DNA of 38,911 nt from Apostichopus parvimensis (GCA_000934455.1 KN884926.1:110762-149672); one strand, 5' to 3'; counted from the stretch's first letter, positions 10,097 through 21,017 are shown. Program-made: numbers and translations. The notes: generated from the letters alone by a model not told the origin.

Positions 10097-11056
10097 GTGA
10101 GTACGAATATCCGAACGATCGTTCAGGCCAGAAGGATTTAAAACAAAATAGAATTGAGCAGAGCAAGACATTTACTTCTATTGTTTTAAGAGATGTTGTC
10201 TTCAAATCTACAGAGTATTACCGTCGTTATTCCTGTCAGAATGTGAAGGAGAAGCGATGCTCAAATGTTAAAGAAATGCTCACCTTATGAATGTTAAGAC
10301 TGTTTCTTAAGAAAGCAGTTGCTCTAGAAAAGAGCTGTGAATTAAAATGAAACCAGAGGATTATTCATCGGTCGTTATTTCATTGATTGTACAGTCAGGC
10401 CCATATTCTCATTTTCACTGACAAAAGATAATAAGAGAATTAACAAGTGTTTCTTTTGTCAGGATTTATTTCTTGAAAGAGAAAATGCTATTTTGTTGCT
10501 GTTACAATCAGTGACGGGGGCGATGGTTGAAGTTGATGAGCAGTTTGTTTTTCTTGAATATCATGTCTCACAATGTCACATGTTCTTCTCCAGTGTCAAT
10601 AGATCACAATTCAGTCTTTGATTTAACGCTCAATACAACTGAAACTTCAGTGAAACTTAAATGACTAATGGAAAAATTATTGTCATCCTGAGGTCACTGG
10701 TTCGAAATCCTCTTCCAGCCAACATATTTTGTTCTTTTCACATTCAATTCAAATTTGAATCGAATGGCGCGACACTTGTTTCACAGACTGACTTCGCTGG
10801 TAAAGCATGTGCTTGTTTGCAATTAAAGGAGTACTCCCTCACGAATTTTATCTCAGAGCTTTGACAGCAGGGCAAGTAGAGATAATCTTTGTTTGCTGCA
10901 TACATGTTATTCAGCCAGGGTGTTAATTGGAGAGGTGTTTTTTAGGGTCCAGTATTTTCCTACTTTGTAACCCTCTATTCGAGTTATTACTGAAGACAGA
11001 GAAATGTGACTTCTCAACAGAGACCTAAAGACATATCTTTCATCTTTTTCACTCAG
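10097..11056. other. GAK intron with a possible SINE relic
   Basis: Apart from the SINE-like Pol III boxes at 10661-10710, I see only AT-rich sequence. Confidence 0.5.
10661..10710 (+). repeat. Possible tRNA-derived SINE promoter relic
   Basis: ggttcgaaatcc at 10699-10710 resembles a Pol III B box, and atgactaatgg about 38 bp upstream resembles an A box, at tRNA-like spacing. No tRNA fold, poly(A) tail or target duplication is evident, so this is tentative. Confidence 0.3.
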
Positions 11057-11250
11057 GTTTGAGCTGGACTTTCTGGAACAAGCTGACAAATTCTCTGATA
11101 ACTTTTATATCTCGATTGATCTTGAGGTCAGCCAAGACAAAGCTCAGTCGATGAGAAGTGCACCCTGGGATACCTTTGAAACCCAGAGAATAACTCCAAA
11201 GTACTGTTTCTCAAACCAAGCTGAATGGGACCGTGTGCTCACCCAGTATG
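11057..11250 (+). CDS. GAK: GAK exon 13: end of C2, start of linker
   Basis: 194 nt, phase 2 in, phase 1 out. It encodes FELDFLEQADKFSDNFYISI, a final C2 strand, and then an acidic/basic stretch with PWDTFE and SNQAEWDRVLTQYG, matching the GAK segment just after the C2 domain. Confidence 0.92.
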
Positions 11251-11992
11251 GTAAGTAAACTCATTAGCATGATAGAAACAAAGAATGTATTAACTGTGTC
11301 TTCATCAGCCCAGTCATAGTTAGCAACGGCTGGTTTTAGTCTAGTGACAGTTGCGAGTGGTTTACTTTTCGACAGTTCATAGCCAGCATTTCATTTTTAT
11401 CATTTCCAGCATACGGTAATGTTATTTTAGCCTGTCGGTTACTTGATCTCTGAACTGCTATCAAAACTTGAAATATTTTTGTGATTTGTTTTGTTTTCTA
11501 AGTTTTAAAGCAGCAGCTTGTGTTTGTGCAAAGAAAGGCCCCCTCACAGTTCAGTGTGATGTCACAGTCGATGTGTCAAAGTCCCAAGAAAGTAAACCCG
11601 TTCACAGCAAGCTTAGCCCTACAAAGATAACAGATGCACCTTGACTTAGCCTAATTTGCATATAAGAGTCTAGGCAGAGTAGCTATAGTCATCTAATTAA
11701 TGCCATCCTCTTGGGTGAGACAATGTACATTGTTGCATTTATAGAGCAGATTACACTTGGTTGATAAATAAATATGATGGAAAGTTGGAGTCATTTTTAG
11801 GGTAAGATCAGTAGATGATATCCAACCAGCTGCTTATCTGTTTTGATCAGTTTGGTAATAAAGTGACAGTGGTGCAGTTTAGTAAGTTAGGATAAACTCT
11901 CTCGAAGAGTATCCATGTTTGGTTACTTCCATCTTACGATCAAAACGAATGAAGAGTTCAAGAGAACATCAATCTGTCTGTCTCTAAAACAG
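11251..11992. other. GAK intron, nothing recognised
   Basis: AT-rich intron with no repeat or coding potential that I can support. Confidence 0.5.
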
Positions 11993-12999
11993 GTCACCTG
12001 GACAAGAAGGCCAGGGAGAGGCCCGATTCACCCGAAATGCCTTCCGCTTCTTCTCCTCATCCTCCTCCTGCTCCTCTCCCAAACATGCAAAACCTGCAGC
12101 AGCGAGTAGCAGAAGAAGAACAGCAGGAGCAACTCTTGGACGACGATGACGATGATGATGACGATGCAATCTTTGCAGATGATGAGTTTATAGCATTCCA
12201 GGCCGAGCGGGCGAAAGCCCCTCCCAAGGTAGTCAAGGAATCAAAAAGTAACGGAATTGGAAACTTGTTTGGTGCCGATTCCTCACAGGCGCAGACTGGT
12301 GCTCTGTTTGACGCAGATTTCACATCGATACATTCCTCTGCATCCGGGAGGCAGGAAGACACGAACCAAGGAGCGGAAGAGCAAGATATATTGGGAATCG
12401 GATCCCAGCATAGAGCGAACGCGGACCAGGACCTACTGGGGGGCGGCAATGATCATAGCAACCCGAGCAACGTCGATCTATTGTCAAATTCTTCTTTAGG
12501 GAACGGTGTCGTTAATAGTCAAGCCACGAGCAGCAGCGGCAGTTTCGATCCTTTCGAGAAACACAAGTCTAGAAACCATGTAACATCTGATCCCAATTCG
12601 TTTGATCCCTTCCAGCAAGCCAATCCAACCGGCTCCTTTGATCCATTTTCTTCCACTGGTAAACCTGCGGCCAAAGAGGAGGTTCCTGCCCAGACACAGA
12701 ACGACTTTGCGGACGAAACGTTTGATCCGTTTTCCGCAGGTGGCGTAGATACGTCTGCGAAGGGTCGACCAAAGCAAGACAACCTCTTTGATCCGTTCAC
12801 GTCATCGGCAAGCGGGAGCCCTCAGTCCAGGGCCTCTCAGAAGCCTGATGTTGATCCGTTTGGGTCAAAGGTCAGTGGTGCAGGCAGTCACAGTACGGAT
12901 GACCTGCTTGGATCGTCAGATAACCAGACGGGTTTTGGAGCATTCAGTCCCAACAGCCTCAACAGTCCTCAACATGGAAACTCCACTCCCCTCCGACAG
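11993..12999 (+). CDS. GAK: GAK exon 14: long disordered adaptor-binding tail
   Basis: 1007 nt, phase 1 in, phase 0 out, about 335 residues: much the largest exon. Low-complexity Ser/Pro/Gln/Asp sequence. It has a nine-Asp run after EQLL, a Glu/Gln-rich helix (QQRVAEEEQQEQ), six DPF motifs, five of them in the form FDPF (coding nt about 12544-12865), and DLL/DLLG boxes (DQDLLGGG, VDLLS, DDLLG). In this family DPF motifs bind the AP-2 alpha ear and DLL-type motifs bind clathrin. Open frame continues past 12999, but that part (including a G run) is intronic and the donor gtatta gives a phase-correct join to exon 15. Confidence 0.9.
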
Positions 13000-13511
13000 G
13001 TATTAACAATTTACTGTCAGTGTACATCTGCCCCAGTCCTGTTGGGATTGGGGGGGGTGGGCACTGTGAAAGATGATTTTTGTATTTGGTCAGTGATGTT
13101 ACCTAACGTACCAAGTAGTCCTCCAAATAGGATTATTGAAAGGAAGGGCAATCCTTATATATTTGTATACCAAATTGTCTTTAAATGTGCAAGTCGGTGA
13201 TGGATCTGATTCATTCTTCCACATTTTAGTCGCCCAGACACTTTCCCAGATCAGCTCTAACCACTCAATGTAAAAAATCAATGTGGAATAGTCTGCATTG
13301 TTTCAAGTTTTTCTATGGAATGATACTTTATCAGTCAAATCATCATTGGATGTTAGCATTTTTTTCTATAGAATTGAAAAGTGAATCAAAATCATCTAAA
13401 AATCCCCTATAAATTAGCAAGAGGGTAGTCAGAGACAGAAGTGTCACCAAACATTGTGAAGTCCTTTGTGGTAATGTTCATCGCTCGTTTAATCGTTTTT
13501 CATCTCCGCAG
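13000..13511. other. GAK intron, nothing recognised
   Basis: The exon 14 frame stays open by chance to about 13199, with composition shifting to intron-like. No other signal. Confidence 0.55.
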
Positions 13512-13635
13512 AGCCATAGTGGACCCGATTTGATGGCCGGATGGGGAAACACCCCTATCAGCGAAATCCAAAGGTCCCAGACACCTCCCATGAGTACGGA
13601 ACAGCTGAGGTTTGATCCATTCGGAGATCTCACAG
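13512..13635 (+). CDS. GAK: GAK exon 15: seventh DPF motif
   Basis: 124 nt, phase 0 in, phase 1 out. It encodes PDLMAGWG (as in GAK PDLLGGW), then LRFDPFGDL with a further DPF. Acceptor ctccgcag, donor gtgagt. Confidence 0.92.
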
Positions 13636-14440
13636 GTGAGTCGACATATGGGGTGGCTAATAAAAGCTGCATATTGTATTGTAATTTGTCACAATCTGGT
13701 GGTAACCATTCATAGTGGTTAAAGGAAAGATTATGAACATGGAAAACGTAATCTTAAATCGGATGTCCCTTGGCATTCCAAGCGGAATGATGAAACTATC
13801 TAGCATGGCTTCTATATATTAACTAAATATGTATTTTCTTTTAAGGAGGAAAACAGTAATACCTCAGTAAGTTAGTAGTCATTTGATTTTAACAACATGT
13901 ACAGCTTAGTCAGAAAGAGTGGTATCCAGTTATATGTGATTATATTACATTGCCAGGTCAGAATGACACAGAGTTGAATACAACTCGATGCAAAATGTGA
14001 AATGGATTGAAATGTCACTATTTAGAAGCAATCTGTTAGACACAGAGTTACAACCTCAATGCAAAAGTATAAAAATAACATTACTATTGACAAAAGCTTT
14101 GAAGGCCACTCATTGGGAGTGATCCACTCCACAAGAGCTACTCTGTATGTCTGAAGCAAACTCTATCAAACCATTCTGGAAGGATTACTGGTGTTTGGAC
14201 ACAGTCTGTACAGCCAGTGACCCAGAGAATGTGTGGACTCAAACTTTGATCATTCCTAAATGAGATGGGTATTTGTTTCATGCGCAATTCTTATTTCTCC
14301 ATCCATCCATCCCCGGTTGTAAGGTTTCCCCGTGAACTTATTGATTAGCAAGAAATTTAAAAAGTTGGAAGCTGCTTTAGTTTCCTTGGTTACAGTTGCT
14401 CTCATGAATATTGTCGTTTCTTTGCCATCTGTGCGCTCAG
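13636..14440. other. GAK intron, nothing recognised
   Basis: AT-rich; a short (catc)n stretch lies near 14297-14313. No coding signal until the acceptor gcgctcag. Confidence 0.5.
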
Positions 14441-14680
14441 GAAATTTCAAGAGTAGTCTGCCATCCTCTGCTCCCGGCAAACAGAAGCAGCAGCAGCAGC
14501 AGCCCCAACCACAAACATCTAGCTCGCCCCAGCATCATCACCAGCGGCAACCACCACGGCAGGGAACATCTGCTCCTCCTATGGCACAGGCAGCCAGACC
14601 AAACTATTATGGAAGCAGCTTTTCATCAGTCATGGGGGGTAGAGGGACAGGAGGGAAATCTTTTACCCCTGGACCAAGAG
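14441..14680 (+). CDS. GAK: GAK exon 16: Gln/Pro/His-rich linker
   Basis: 240 nt, phase 1/1. It encodes a polyQ tract (KQKQQQQQPQPQ), His/Pro-rich sequence, RPNYYGSSFSSVMGG (as GAK RPNYASNFSV) and a Gly-rich end up to KSFTPGPRG. Donor gtaatg. The last approximately 50 nt of the exon and the donor are amplified downstream (separate entry). Confidence 0.9.
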
Positions 14681-15130
14681 GTAATGTACAGTCATCAGTC
14701 ATAGGGGGGGGGAGGTGGGGGTAGAGGGTCAAGAGGGATTCTTTTACCCCTGGACCAAGAGGTAATGTACAGTCATGGGGGTGGGGGTAGAGGTACAAGA
14801 GGGAAATCTTTTACCCCTGGACCAAGAGGTAATGTACAGACATCAGTCATAGGGGGGGAGGTGGGGGGGTAGAGGGTCAAGAGGGATTCTTTTACCCCTG
14901 GACCAAGAGGTAATGTACAGTCATCAGTCATGGGGGTGGGGGTAGAGGGACAAGAGGGAAATCTTTTACCCCTGGACCAAGAGGTAATGTACAGACATCA
15001 GTCATAGTGGGGAGGTGGGGGGGGTAGAGGGTCAAGAGGGATTCTTTTACCCCTGGACCAAGAGGTAATGTACAGTCATCAGTCATGGGGGGGGGGGTAG
15101 AGGGGGGGTAGAGGGACAAGAGGGAAATCT
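14630..15130 (+). repeat. Dimeric minisatellite copying exon 16 end and donor
   Basis: Six units that each contain (aa/tt)cttttacccctggacca and agaggtaatgtacag, plus a seventh truncated one at about 15081-15130. The real donor is at 14681; identical copies are at 14762, 14829, 14910, 14984 and 15065. Spacings of 81, 67, 81, 74 and 81 and alternating variants (gggaaatc against gggattc, tacagtcat against tacagacat) show that the later growth unit was a dimer of about 148-155 bp. Between donors lie runs of G up to about a dozen long. Confidence 0.95.
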
Positions 15131-15262
15131 TTAACATTTTTCTCCAAATCCACTCCACTACAGGAGATCGGTAGACAAACATGAACCATTAATTAAAACC
15201 TAACCATTTGTGAAAGACTATGATCTTTTTGAAGAACACGTTTCTGTTTTCTTTCCCGGTAG

Positions 15263-15411
15263 TTATGAAGCCAGGAGCAAGAGACAAGGACTTTGGAGAT
15301 TTACTGAGTGGACACGAGTTTACCTCCCAAGCCGAGGAACAAGTCCCAAAATCAATCAAACAAATGAGACGGAAGCAGTTAGAGGAATCAACAGATCCAG
15401 AGGTCTTGAAG
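15263..15411 (+). CDS. GAK: GAK exon 17: lead into J domain
   Basis: 149 nt, phase 1 in, phase 0 out. It encodes DKDFGDLLSGHEF (as GAK FEDLLSNQGF), then PKSIKQMRRKQLEESTDPEV, the auxilin J-domain N-terminal helix. Acceptor cccggtag, donor gtacgt. Confidence 0.94.
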
Positions 15412-16540
15412 GTACGTTTTTGGTCGTCGTAGACCAGATTAGCGTAACACCTCCGTAGCGTGAAACGTGCAACGTGTTTTAGTCGCTGGAGTTTGCTGTA
15501 GATGTTATTGAAATATGTCAAAGTAAACGTTTGGACCTTGGAGATGAAAATAACTTTCGGGAGGTTTTGATTGTCCAGGGAATAAATTCTGGATATTTAC
15601 AGTTTTTGATGTTTATGGAGATTTCATCTAGTATAAAATATTGAAATGTTAACGATTTCAATGAACCGAAGCTGTTATGGCAGGTTGTGTAGCAGTTTGA
15701 CCATGTTATATAGCAGGATGGTATGGGATAACAGATAAATTATTCCCTGTTGCCATTAGCAACCAGCTCAAGCTATGTGAGTGTTTGGTAATACCCCAAC
15801 TACCAGTAGTTACCAATTCTACATGCCACGAAAGTGTCCATTAGCTATAGGTTGCATCCAAAATTCCGCCGTTTGTACTGAACGGCAGGTTTTTTCCAGT
15901 TCATTAACTGAGTGATCAGTCCCATCTTTTCGCACCTTAGTTAAGCTGCCTATTCGTCTATTATGCAACTCATCATACAGCTAGTAGTCAAATCACTATC
16001 AGATCAAGGCAGACATGGCAAGGTGTGAACAAATCAACTCTTCCAAACTAACCAGTCTGTTTGCAGAAGACATAAAGTTTCAGTAAGTTGAGGTCAAGAG
16101 AGCTGAAAAATGCAACCTATGGTTAATGGACTAATTCTCGTCATGACTTTGAAACTTGTGCCATACCAATAAGACATATATGGGAACAATTGCACAGAAT
16201 CAGTACTCGGTGAAAATTGTGCCACTCCCACAGTGCTGTTCTTGTCTATGGTTTGTGGGCTGAGTGAATAGAAAGCATAGGATTTCATTGAAAAAGCACT
16301 TGAAGTGTTAAGTTTGGGCAAGATGACAAGACATCCTCCAATCTTTTAGACATTAACAAAAATTTAACTGGGATATAATTTGATACCAACAGGTCAAAAG
16401 TAAATCCATGTTTTTGAGGTAAATGTGTGACATTATAAATATCACCATAGCAACAGAGGTTTATTGTCAAAAATGGAAGCGATGTTTGGTATTTATAATT
16501 ACCTCATCTCATTATCTGTAATGTTCATCTCTGATAACAG
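15412..16540. other. GAK intron, nothing recognised
   Basis: AT-rich sequence with no repeat, RNA gene or coding block that I can support. Confidence 0.5.
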
Positions 16541-16669
16541 GTGCGTGACTGGACCGAGGGCAAGGAAAATAACATCAGAGCTCTGCTATGTTCTATGCAC
16601 ACTGTCTTGTGGGATGGAGAAACAAGGTGGAAACCAGCAACGATGGATAAATTAGTAACGGCTGATCAG
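16541..16669 (+). CDS. GAK: GAK exon 18: J domain
   Basis: 43 codons, phase 0/0. It encodes [20 protein letters not shown] then [20 protein letters not shown], the auxilin-type J-domain core. Acceptor gataacag, donor cag/gtaagt, which is duplicated 85 bp downstream. Confidence 0.95.
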
Positions 16670-16805
16670 GTAAGTACCCTACAAGGCGGGTCTGTTTCGG
16701 TAGAGTTGATATCCAGTAAGATGGGGGGGGTGGTGAGGAGGGGGGGCTGATCAGGTAAGTAGCCTACAAGGCAGATTGTTTCGGTAGAGTTGATATCCAG
16801 TATCC
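16660..16805 (+). repeat. Duplication of exon 18 end and donor
   Basis: ggctgatcaggtaagta followed by cctacaaggc and gtttcggtagagttgatatc occurs at the true border (donor 16670) and again at about 16745-16803 (donor 16755), 85 bp apart. Only the last ten exonic bases are copied. A G-rich spacer (16720-16746) separates the copies. Confidence 0.93.
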
Positions 16806-17240
16806 AGAAGGGTGGCTGCTTAGATTGGGAGATTGTCGTTGTTTGGTTAGTCATTGGCAGTAAAGAGCTTGTAATTTATAGTTGAGGTATATAGTTCTGT
16901 GTTTTAGTACAAGTGGAGGGGGGGAGTGGGGAGAGATGGGTGGAGCGGCAAGTATATGTATGACTGATGGTGACTGTTGGGCACTAAGGAACTGATATGC
17001 TAGTCAAAGTATACTTGAAGTTGGTTATTTACGTTTACCAAATTGTCATTTATAAAATTCTTGTGCTTGTCATGTTTTTTTGGATGTTTTCTAAACACTT
17101 CTAGGTTAGTTGTTGTACTATAACTGTTGAAACACTTTTTATCCCTTCATTTTATGATTGTCCTTCAAAAAGTAGAAAGAGCAGTATTACTGCACATTTG
17201 TGAGTAAACAACGCTAACTCTCTTTACTTTTGAATTGCAG

Positions 17241-17390
17241 GTGAAAAAATGGTATCGCAAAGCAGTTCTTTCTGTACACCCTGACAAACTGGTGGACACA
17301 CCGCAAGAGTCGCTGGCGAAATTAATATTCATGGAATTAAACGATGCCTGGGCGGAGTTTGAAGACAGCGGTAGTAAATCTCTCTGCTAA
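17241..17390 (+). CDS. GAK: GAK exon 19: HPD of J domain and stop
   Basis: 49 codons plus TAA. It encodes [19 protein letters not shown], with the HPD tripeptide that stimulates Hsc70 ATPase, then [14 protein letters not shown] and the end SKSLC. The vertebrate C-terminus has the same layout, so this is the true end. Acceptor gaattgcag. Confidence 0.96.
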   Translation: MKKWYRKAVLSVHPDKLVDTPQESLAKLIFMELNDAWAEFEDSGSKSLC

Positions 17391-18148
17391 CGGGTGGAGA
17401 AGCGGACGAATCCGTGATTTGTATAAAGTCAAGAAGATTAAAAAGTATTTAAATTGTTTACCAACTCATCCATTCATACCGGCCACTTTCAGTGTGTGAT
17501 TCCTAGTATTAACTTTGACAAGACCATTCCCCACTAATAAGAAAAAACCTCATCCTTTTTTGTTCCCGTAGAAAGAAAGTCATTCCATGTTGTGACCCTG
17601 GTAACATTTGAGTGCTTATAAATACGTGTTAAACCCTCATTTCTGATAACGACCATCTCCAGAGTAGAAGGTTGTGTTTAAGTAGAAAATAACTGCCTGC
17701 CTGACTAATCCTAACGTCTCTAATGGTTCGCAGCTTTGGGCTAAGATCGTGTCTAGTGTTTGTTCTTTTCGAGGGGGCATCTGTGATAGCTTGATAGGTC
17801 TAACACTGTCATGATCTTACATAATCACATTTGCAATGCAGGACTGGTGCTGTCGAGAGTACCAATTCAGTGAAGTTGGTTTGGTTTTTTTCTCGCACAG
17901 GCTCTCTCCGGCGTTTTGTCTTGAAAAGTAATGAAGATCTCCCGTCACAGCAGTCATTGGTAATTTGTTGTGGTGTCGTGCAACAACAAGTTTAAAATCT
18001 TCCAAAAGAGAGTCGCATTGCAAAACAAACATTAATGCTTAACCTTCATGGTGTATATTTTTGCATATACAAATCTGGGCTGCAATTGTTATTACTAGTT
18101 TATTGAAAATTTATCATATAAAAACTTAAGATCATTGGTAATACTAAC

Positions 18149-18154
18149 AATAAA
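18149..18154 (+). terminator. Candidate GAK poly(A) signal (AATAAA)
   Basis: First canonical AATAAA after the GAK stop codon, about 760 nt downstream and followed by a T/GT-containing stretch. Others occur at 18959-18964 and 19427-19432, so the 3' end may vary. Confidence 0.5.
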
Positions 18155-18567
18155 CTCATGTACCTCCTTCAATGTCAACAGGTAAGAAGTTGAGCATATT
18201 TTTTATGTCTTAAATGTTATTTTAAAATTGATCTTTTATTTTAACCCCTATGCAAAAATTTGTTTTTAGTTGGGTATTTCTGTAATACAGAGGGAGTTTG
18301 TTATTGTTTTCAAAACTGAGGACAGTTTATCGTTGTCACCCGTCGTTAAGTGTGTCAACTTACTCATTTGGTGGTTCTGTTAACAAGGTGGAGAGTCTTA
18401 CTAATATAAGACACCAAACCAAAGTTTCTCACAATATTATTTAATAAGCTTAACCCTCAAATTATGTCCCGAGTCTATTTGGTAAAAGTTTTAAGATGAT
18501 TTCCTTTTTTTATTACCAGATTTTAACTGTTGTAAAAAAAAAAAACTTGGATCATCTGTGTCCATCT

Positions 18568-18935
18568 GCAGAATGGATTGAATATTTATTGACACACCTG
18601 ACGTGCTGTTGTCTAATTCTATATATATATAAACATACATATATAGATATAAATAGTCTATCCCTACTGGGGAAAATATGAAATATTCATGAATATTGAG
18701 TAAATATATAAGTACCATCTGGCAGTCTCAGATCTTGGTGAGTCCTTATGCAGAATGAATCAAATATTTATTGACACACCTGACGTGCTGTGTCTATTCT
18801 ATATATATATATACATATAAATAATTTTTCTATCCCTATGGGGGAAAATATAAATATTCATTGATGATTACTGTTATTCATGAATATTCAGTAAAGATAT
18901 ATGTATCATCTGGCAGTCTCAGATCTTGGTCAGTA
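18568..18935. repeat. Two-copy tandem duplication, about 182 bp
   Basis: Copies start near 18568 and 18750. Both hold atatttattgacacacctga, cgtgctg, a (TA)n tract, ctatccct(a)ctggggaaaata, attcatgaatatt and catctggcagtctcagatct. The copies differ mainly in the TA-tract length and by a small insertion in the second. Confidence 0.92.
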
Positions 18936-19245
18936 TTCATGTTACAAACTTTCATACTAATAAAACATAAGCATCTTCCTAAACGAACAATGAAAATAAT
19001 ACTGTTGTATCTCTGCTGTGGCATCTTTATCAAGGTGTTAAATATCAGCTGAAAAAAAAAAATCATAAAATCCCTCTTGGAAAGTTAATGTAAAAATACA
19101 GCCATCCATATTCCACAACATGACAAGTGGTACAAAGTGGTTGCTATGTCACAAGTTTTCTACACATCCATTACTTGACTATACTGCCAGACATTACTAA
19201 CTAGAGTGAACTATATGTTTGAATGTCTACCAAAAGATTGATGTT

Positions 19246-19251
19246 TTTATT
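19246..19251 (-). terminator. Candidate CCDC78-like poly(A) signal
   Basis: AATAAA on the - strand, about 750 nt past the stop codon of the convergent gene. Other - strand hexamers exist further down, so the choice is uncertain. Confidence 0.3.
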
Positions 19252-19907
19252 ACTATTATTATAATTATGTGATTATATTTATGACATAATAATGAGATAA
19301 CTTTAAAGCAATAGTAGTAAATTGTAAGAAAGCATCATGTATCATTAAGAGATTGAGAAGAGATCCCAAAGAGGAACTGCCAATGTTAGAATGCTTGGTA
19401 CAGTTTCATCTCCTCGTCACTCTTTAAATAAAACCTGTTATTATGTATCTCCTCTGTCAGTGTTCTTCTCTCCGTGTCATAAATATCTTCTTGGGAAGAA
19501 TTAATATTCCAAATAAAATTGGGAAGAAATATATATAATATCTCCTTGGGAAAAGCACAGGCGGTTTTGGTTTAAGTTTGGTTTGTGACTCTGATCCCTT
19601 GCATCTTTTCACTGGAAGGCTTTTGATGAAAACCACCACTGATCAAGTTGATTTTCCATTGTAAGATAAAATCTTGAACGGTTTGGAATATTTGTCATTA
19701 CCACACGTACCAAATTAGTTGGACCTTGAATGCAATAGATGTTGAGTTGATGAGACTGGCCAGTTTTAAGTAAGCCTATTATCCATCCTGGATGTAACGA
19801 ATGTTTCGCTTGAGGAAAAAACTGGTAGGTTCTCGAAGTTTGGTCACTTGTAAACTATCTTTGAATGAACCTCAGTGGGTATGATATTATCACGTTAATC
19901 GACGATG

Positions 19908-19986
19908 TCGACGGTTGGAATGAGTTGACGGTTTGAGTTGACAGTTTGAGTTGATGGTTGGAATGAGTTGATTTAATGGAGTTGAA
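19908..19986. repeat. Short tandem repeat, GAGTTGA-based
   Basis: Five diverged units of about 13-16 bp built on gagttgacggttt/gagttgatggttg, in the presumed 3' UTR of the CCDC78-like gene. Confidence 0.7.
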
Positions 19987-20000
19987 TTGCTTTCTACGGA

Positions 20001-20088
20001 TCAAAACTGAGGAAATGTTCTTGTTGGTTTGTAGTACTGATCAGTGTTACCAAGCTTGATTCGAAGGGTGTTAATTTCCTCTCTGTAC
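20001..20088 (-). CDS. CCDC78: CCDC78-like exon 18: C-terminus and stop
   Basis: 88 nt, phase 2 in. It encodes YREEINTLRIKLGNTDQYYK and ends PTRTFPQF followed by TGA. Acceptor tttctaacag. The coiled coil ends here with a short Pro/aromatic tail. Confidence 0.85.
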
Positions 20089-20442
20089 CTGTTAGAAAAG
20101 AGAAATAGTTGAAACATTAACCATATTTTTCTATCTGTCATGCATGAAGGAGATCAAGTTTACCTGTTTGTCTTAAAGCTGAGGAACTAGAAACATTTTG
20201 TTGTTGTTTAACCTTTACTCACAAATGAAGTCACACAAAGGTTTGTTTTAGCATCACATGAAAATGGCCTCTCACTCAACATCGTCGAAAACTGTCAAAT
20301 ACATTGAAATCAGTTTGAAAATACTAAACTTAGCAATGAAAGGTGCATAGTTAGTGCAGAGAATTGATCTAAACCTAGTCATGCTTAATTGATATATTGA
20401 ATAAGGTTCACTCCTTAGTTGCCAGCATATTTGTGAACTTAC

Positions 20443-20543
20443 CTAGGAATTTCTTTCCTGATGTATCTACTGCTCTCTGCTAGTTGTTCTTCCAGGAGGG
20501 CATTACTGGCTAGTAATGAAGCTCTCTCCTTCTCAATCTCCTC
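20443..20543 (-). CDS. CCDC78: CCDC78-like exon 17: coiled coil
   Basis: 101 nt, phase 0 in, phase 2 out. It encodes EEIEKERASLLASNALLEEQ, a clear heptad-type helix, then LAESSRYIRKEIP. Donor gtaagt. Confidence 0.87.
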
Positions 20544-21017
20544 CTATGTCAGGGAAAGAAGAACAAGAAACTACTGTCTGATTGATTCAAATGTAACCAG
20601 TAATTGCTGACTACAGTATAATCAGTAACTTCAGACTGAAGTTACAATCCATAACTGATCCCCGGTTTATCATTCTAAATGATAGAAATATACAGGAAGC
20701 ATCATGACGTATAATCTTTACAAATGTTACTGTTTCATACAATTACTGTTTCATGGTGGGCAACTGATCAACCAGTTGCTGTTTGTCAACCCACTGTGCC
20801 GCAATCGCACCCGTTCCGATTGCAAACTTGATTATAGTCTGTATAAGAATCAAGATGCAACCACATAGCCAGCACACATAAACAAACTCTGGACTTTCAA
20901 ACTACCGATCAATATGGCGTATTATATATAAGATCAACTGAAAGACTGGAAATTCCAGCTTGTATGAAGCCGTGGGCAAACCTGAACAGAAAATCAGACA
21001 CAATTAGAAGTAAGTGC

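Larger units (their letters stand above)
636..17390 (+). other. GAK: GAK/auxilin gene, 3' part, 19 exons
   Basis: Gene-level entry. GAK is a serine/threonine kinase of the NAK family that phosphorylates clathrin adaptors. It also acts as the auxilin-type J-protein that brings Hsc70 to clathrin-coated vesicles for uncoating, at the trans-Golgi, endosomes and plasma membrane. Nineteen exons join in phase with GT-AG borders and give 1164 residues plus stop. Numbering from the first visible residue, the kinase C-lobe is about 1-160, the PTEN-like domain about 205-400, the C2 domain about 400-560, the disordered DPF/DLL tail about 565-1020, and the J domain about 1045-1164. The order matches animal GAK exactly, whereas neuronal auxilin lacks the kinase. 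The visible length is close to what remains of vertebrate GAK after the HRD loop. Introns without a separate entry hold only AT-rich sequence and short homopolymers. Confidence 0.95.
17391..20000. other. Convergent 3' UTR and intergenic space
   Basis: Holds the GAK 3' UTR from the left and the CCDC78-like 3' UTR from the right. It contains poly(A) signals, an approximately 182 bp tandem duplication (18568-18935), TA-rich microsatellites and a short tandem repeat near 19908-19986. No gene seen. Confidence 0.6.

Noticed and set aside
12057..12449. 130-codon - strand frame opposite exon 14
   Set aside because: Shadow of the low-complexity Asp/Gln/Ser-coding sequence on the + strand.
13000..13199. 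Extension of the exon 14 open frame to a stop at 13199 as the GAK C-terminus
   Set aside because: Downstream exons 15-19 join in phase from the donor at 13000 and encode the expected linker and J domain; the extension has intron-like content and a G run.
14607..15182. Pro/Leu-rich repetitive - strand frames with GPGVKESLLTLYP-type repeats
   Set aside because: They are the reverse reading of the donor-spanning minisatellite, not a repeat protein.
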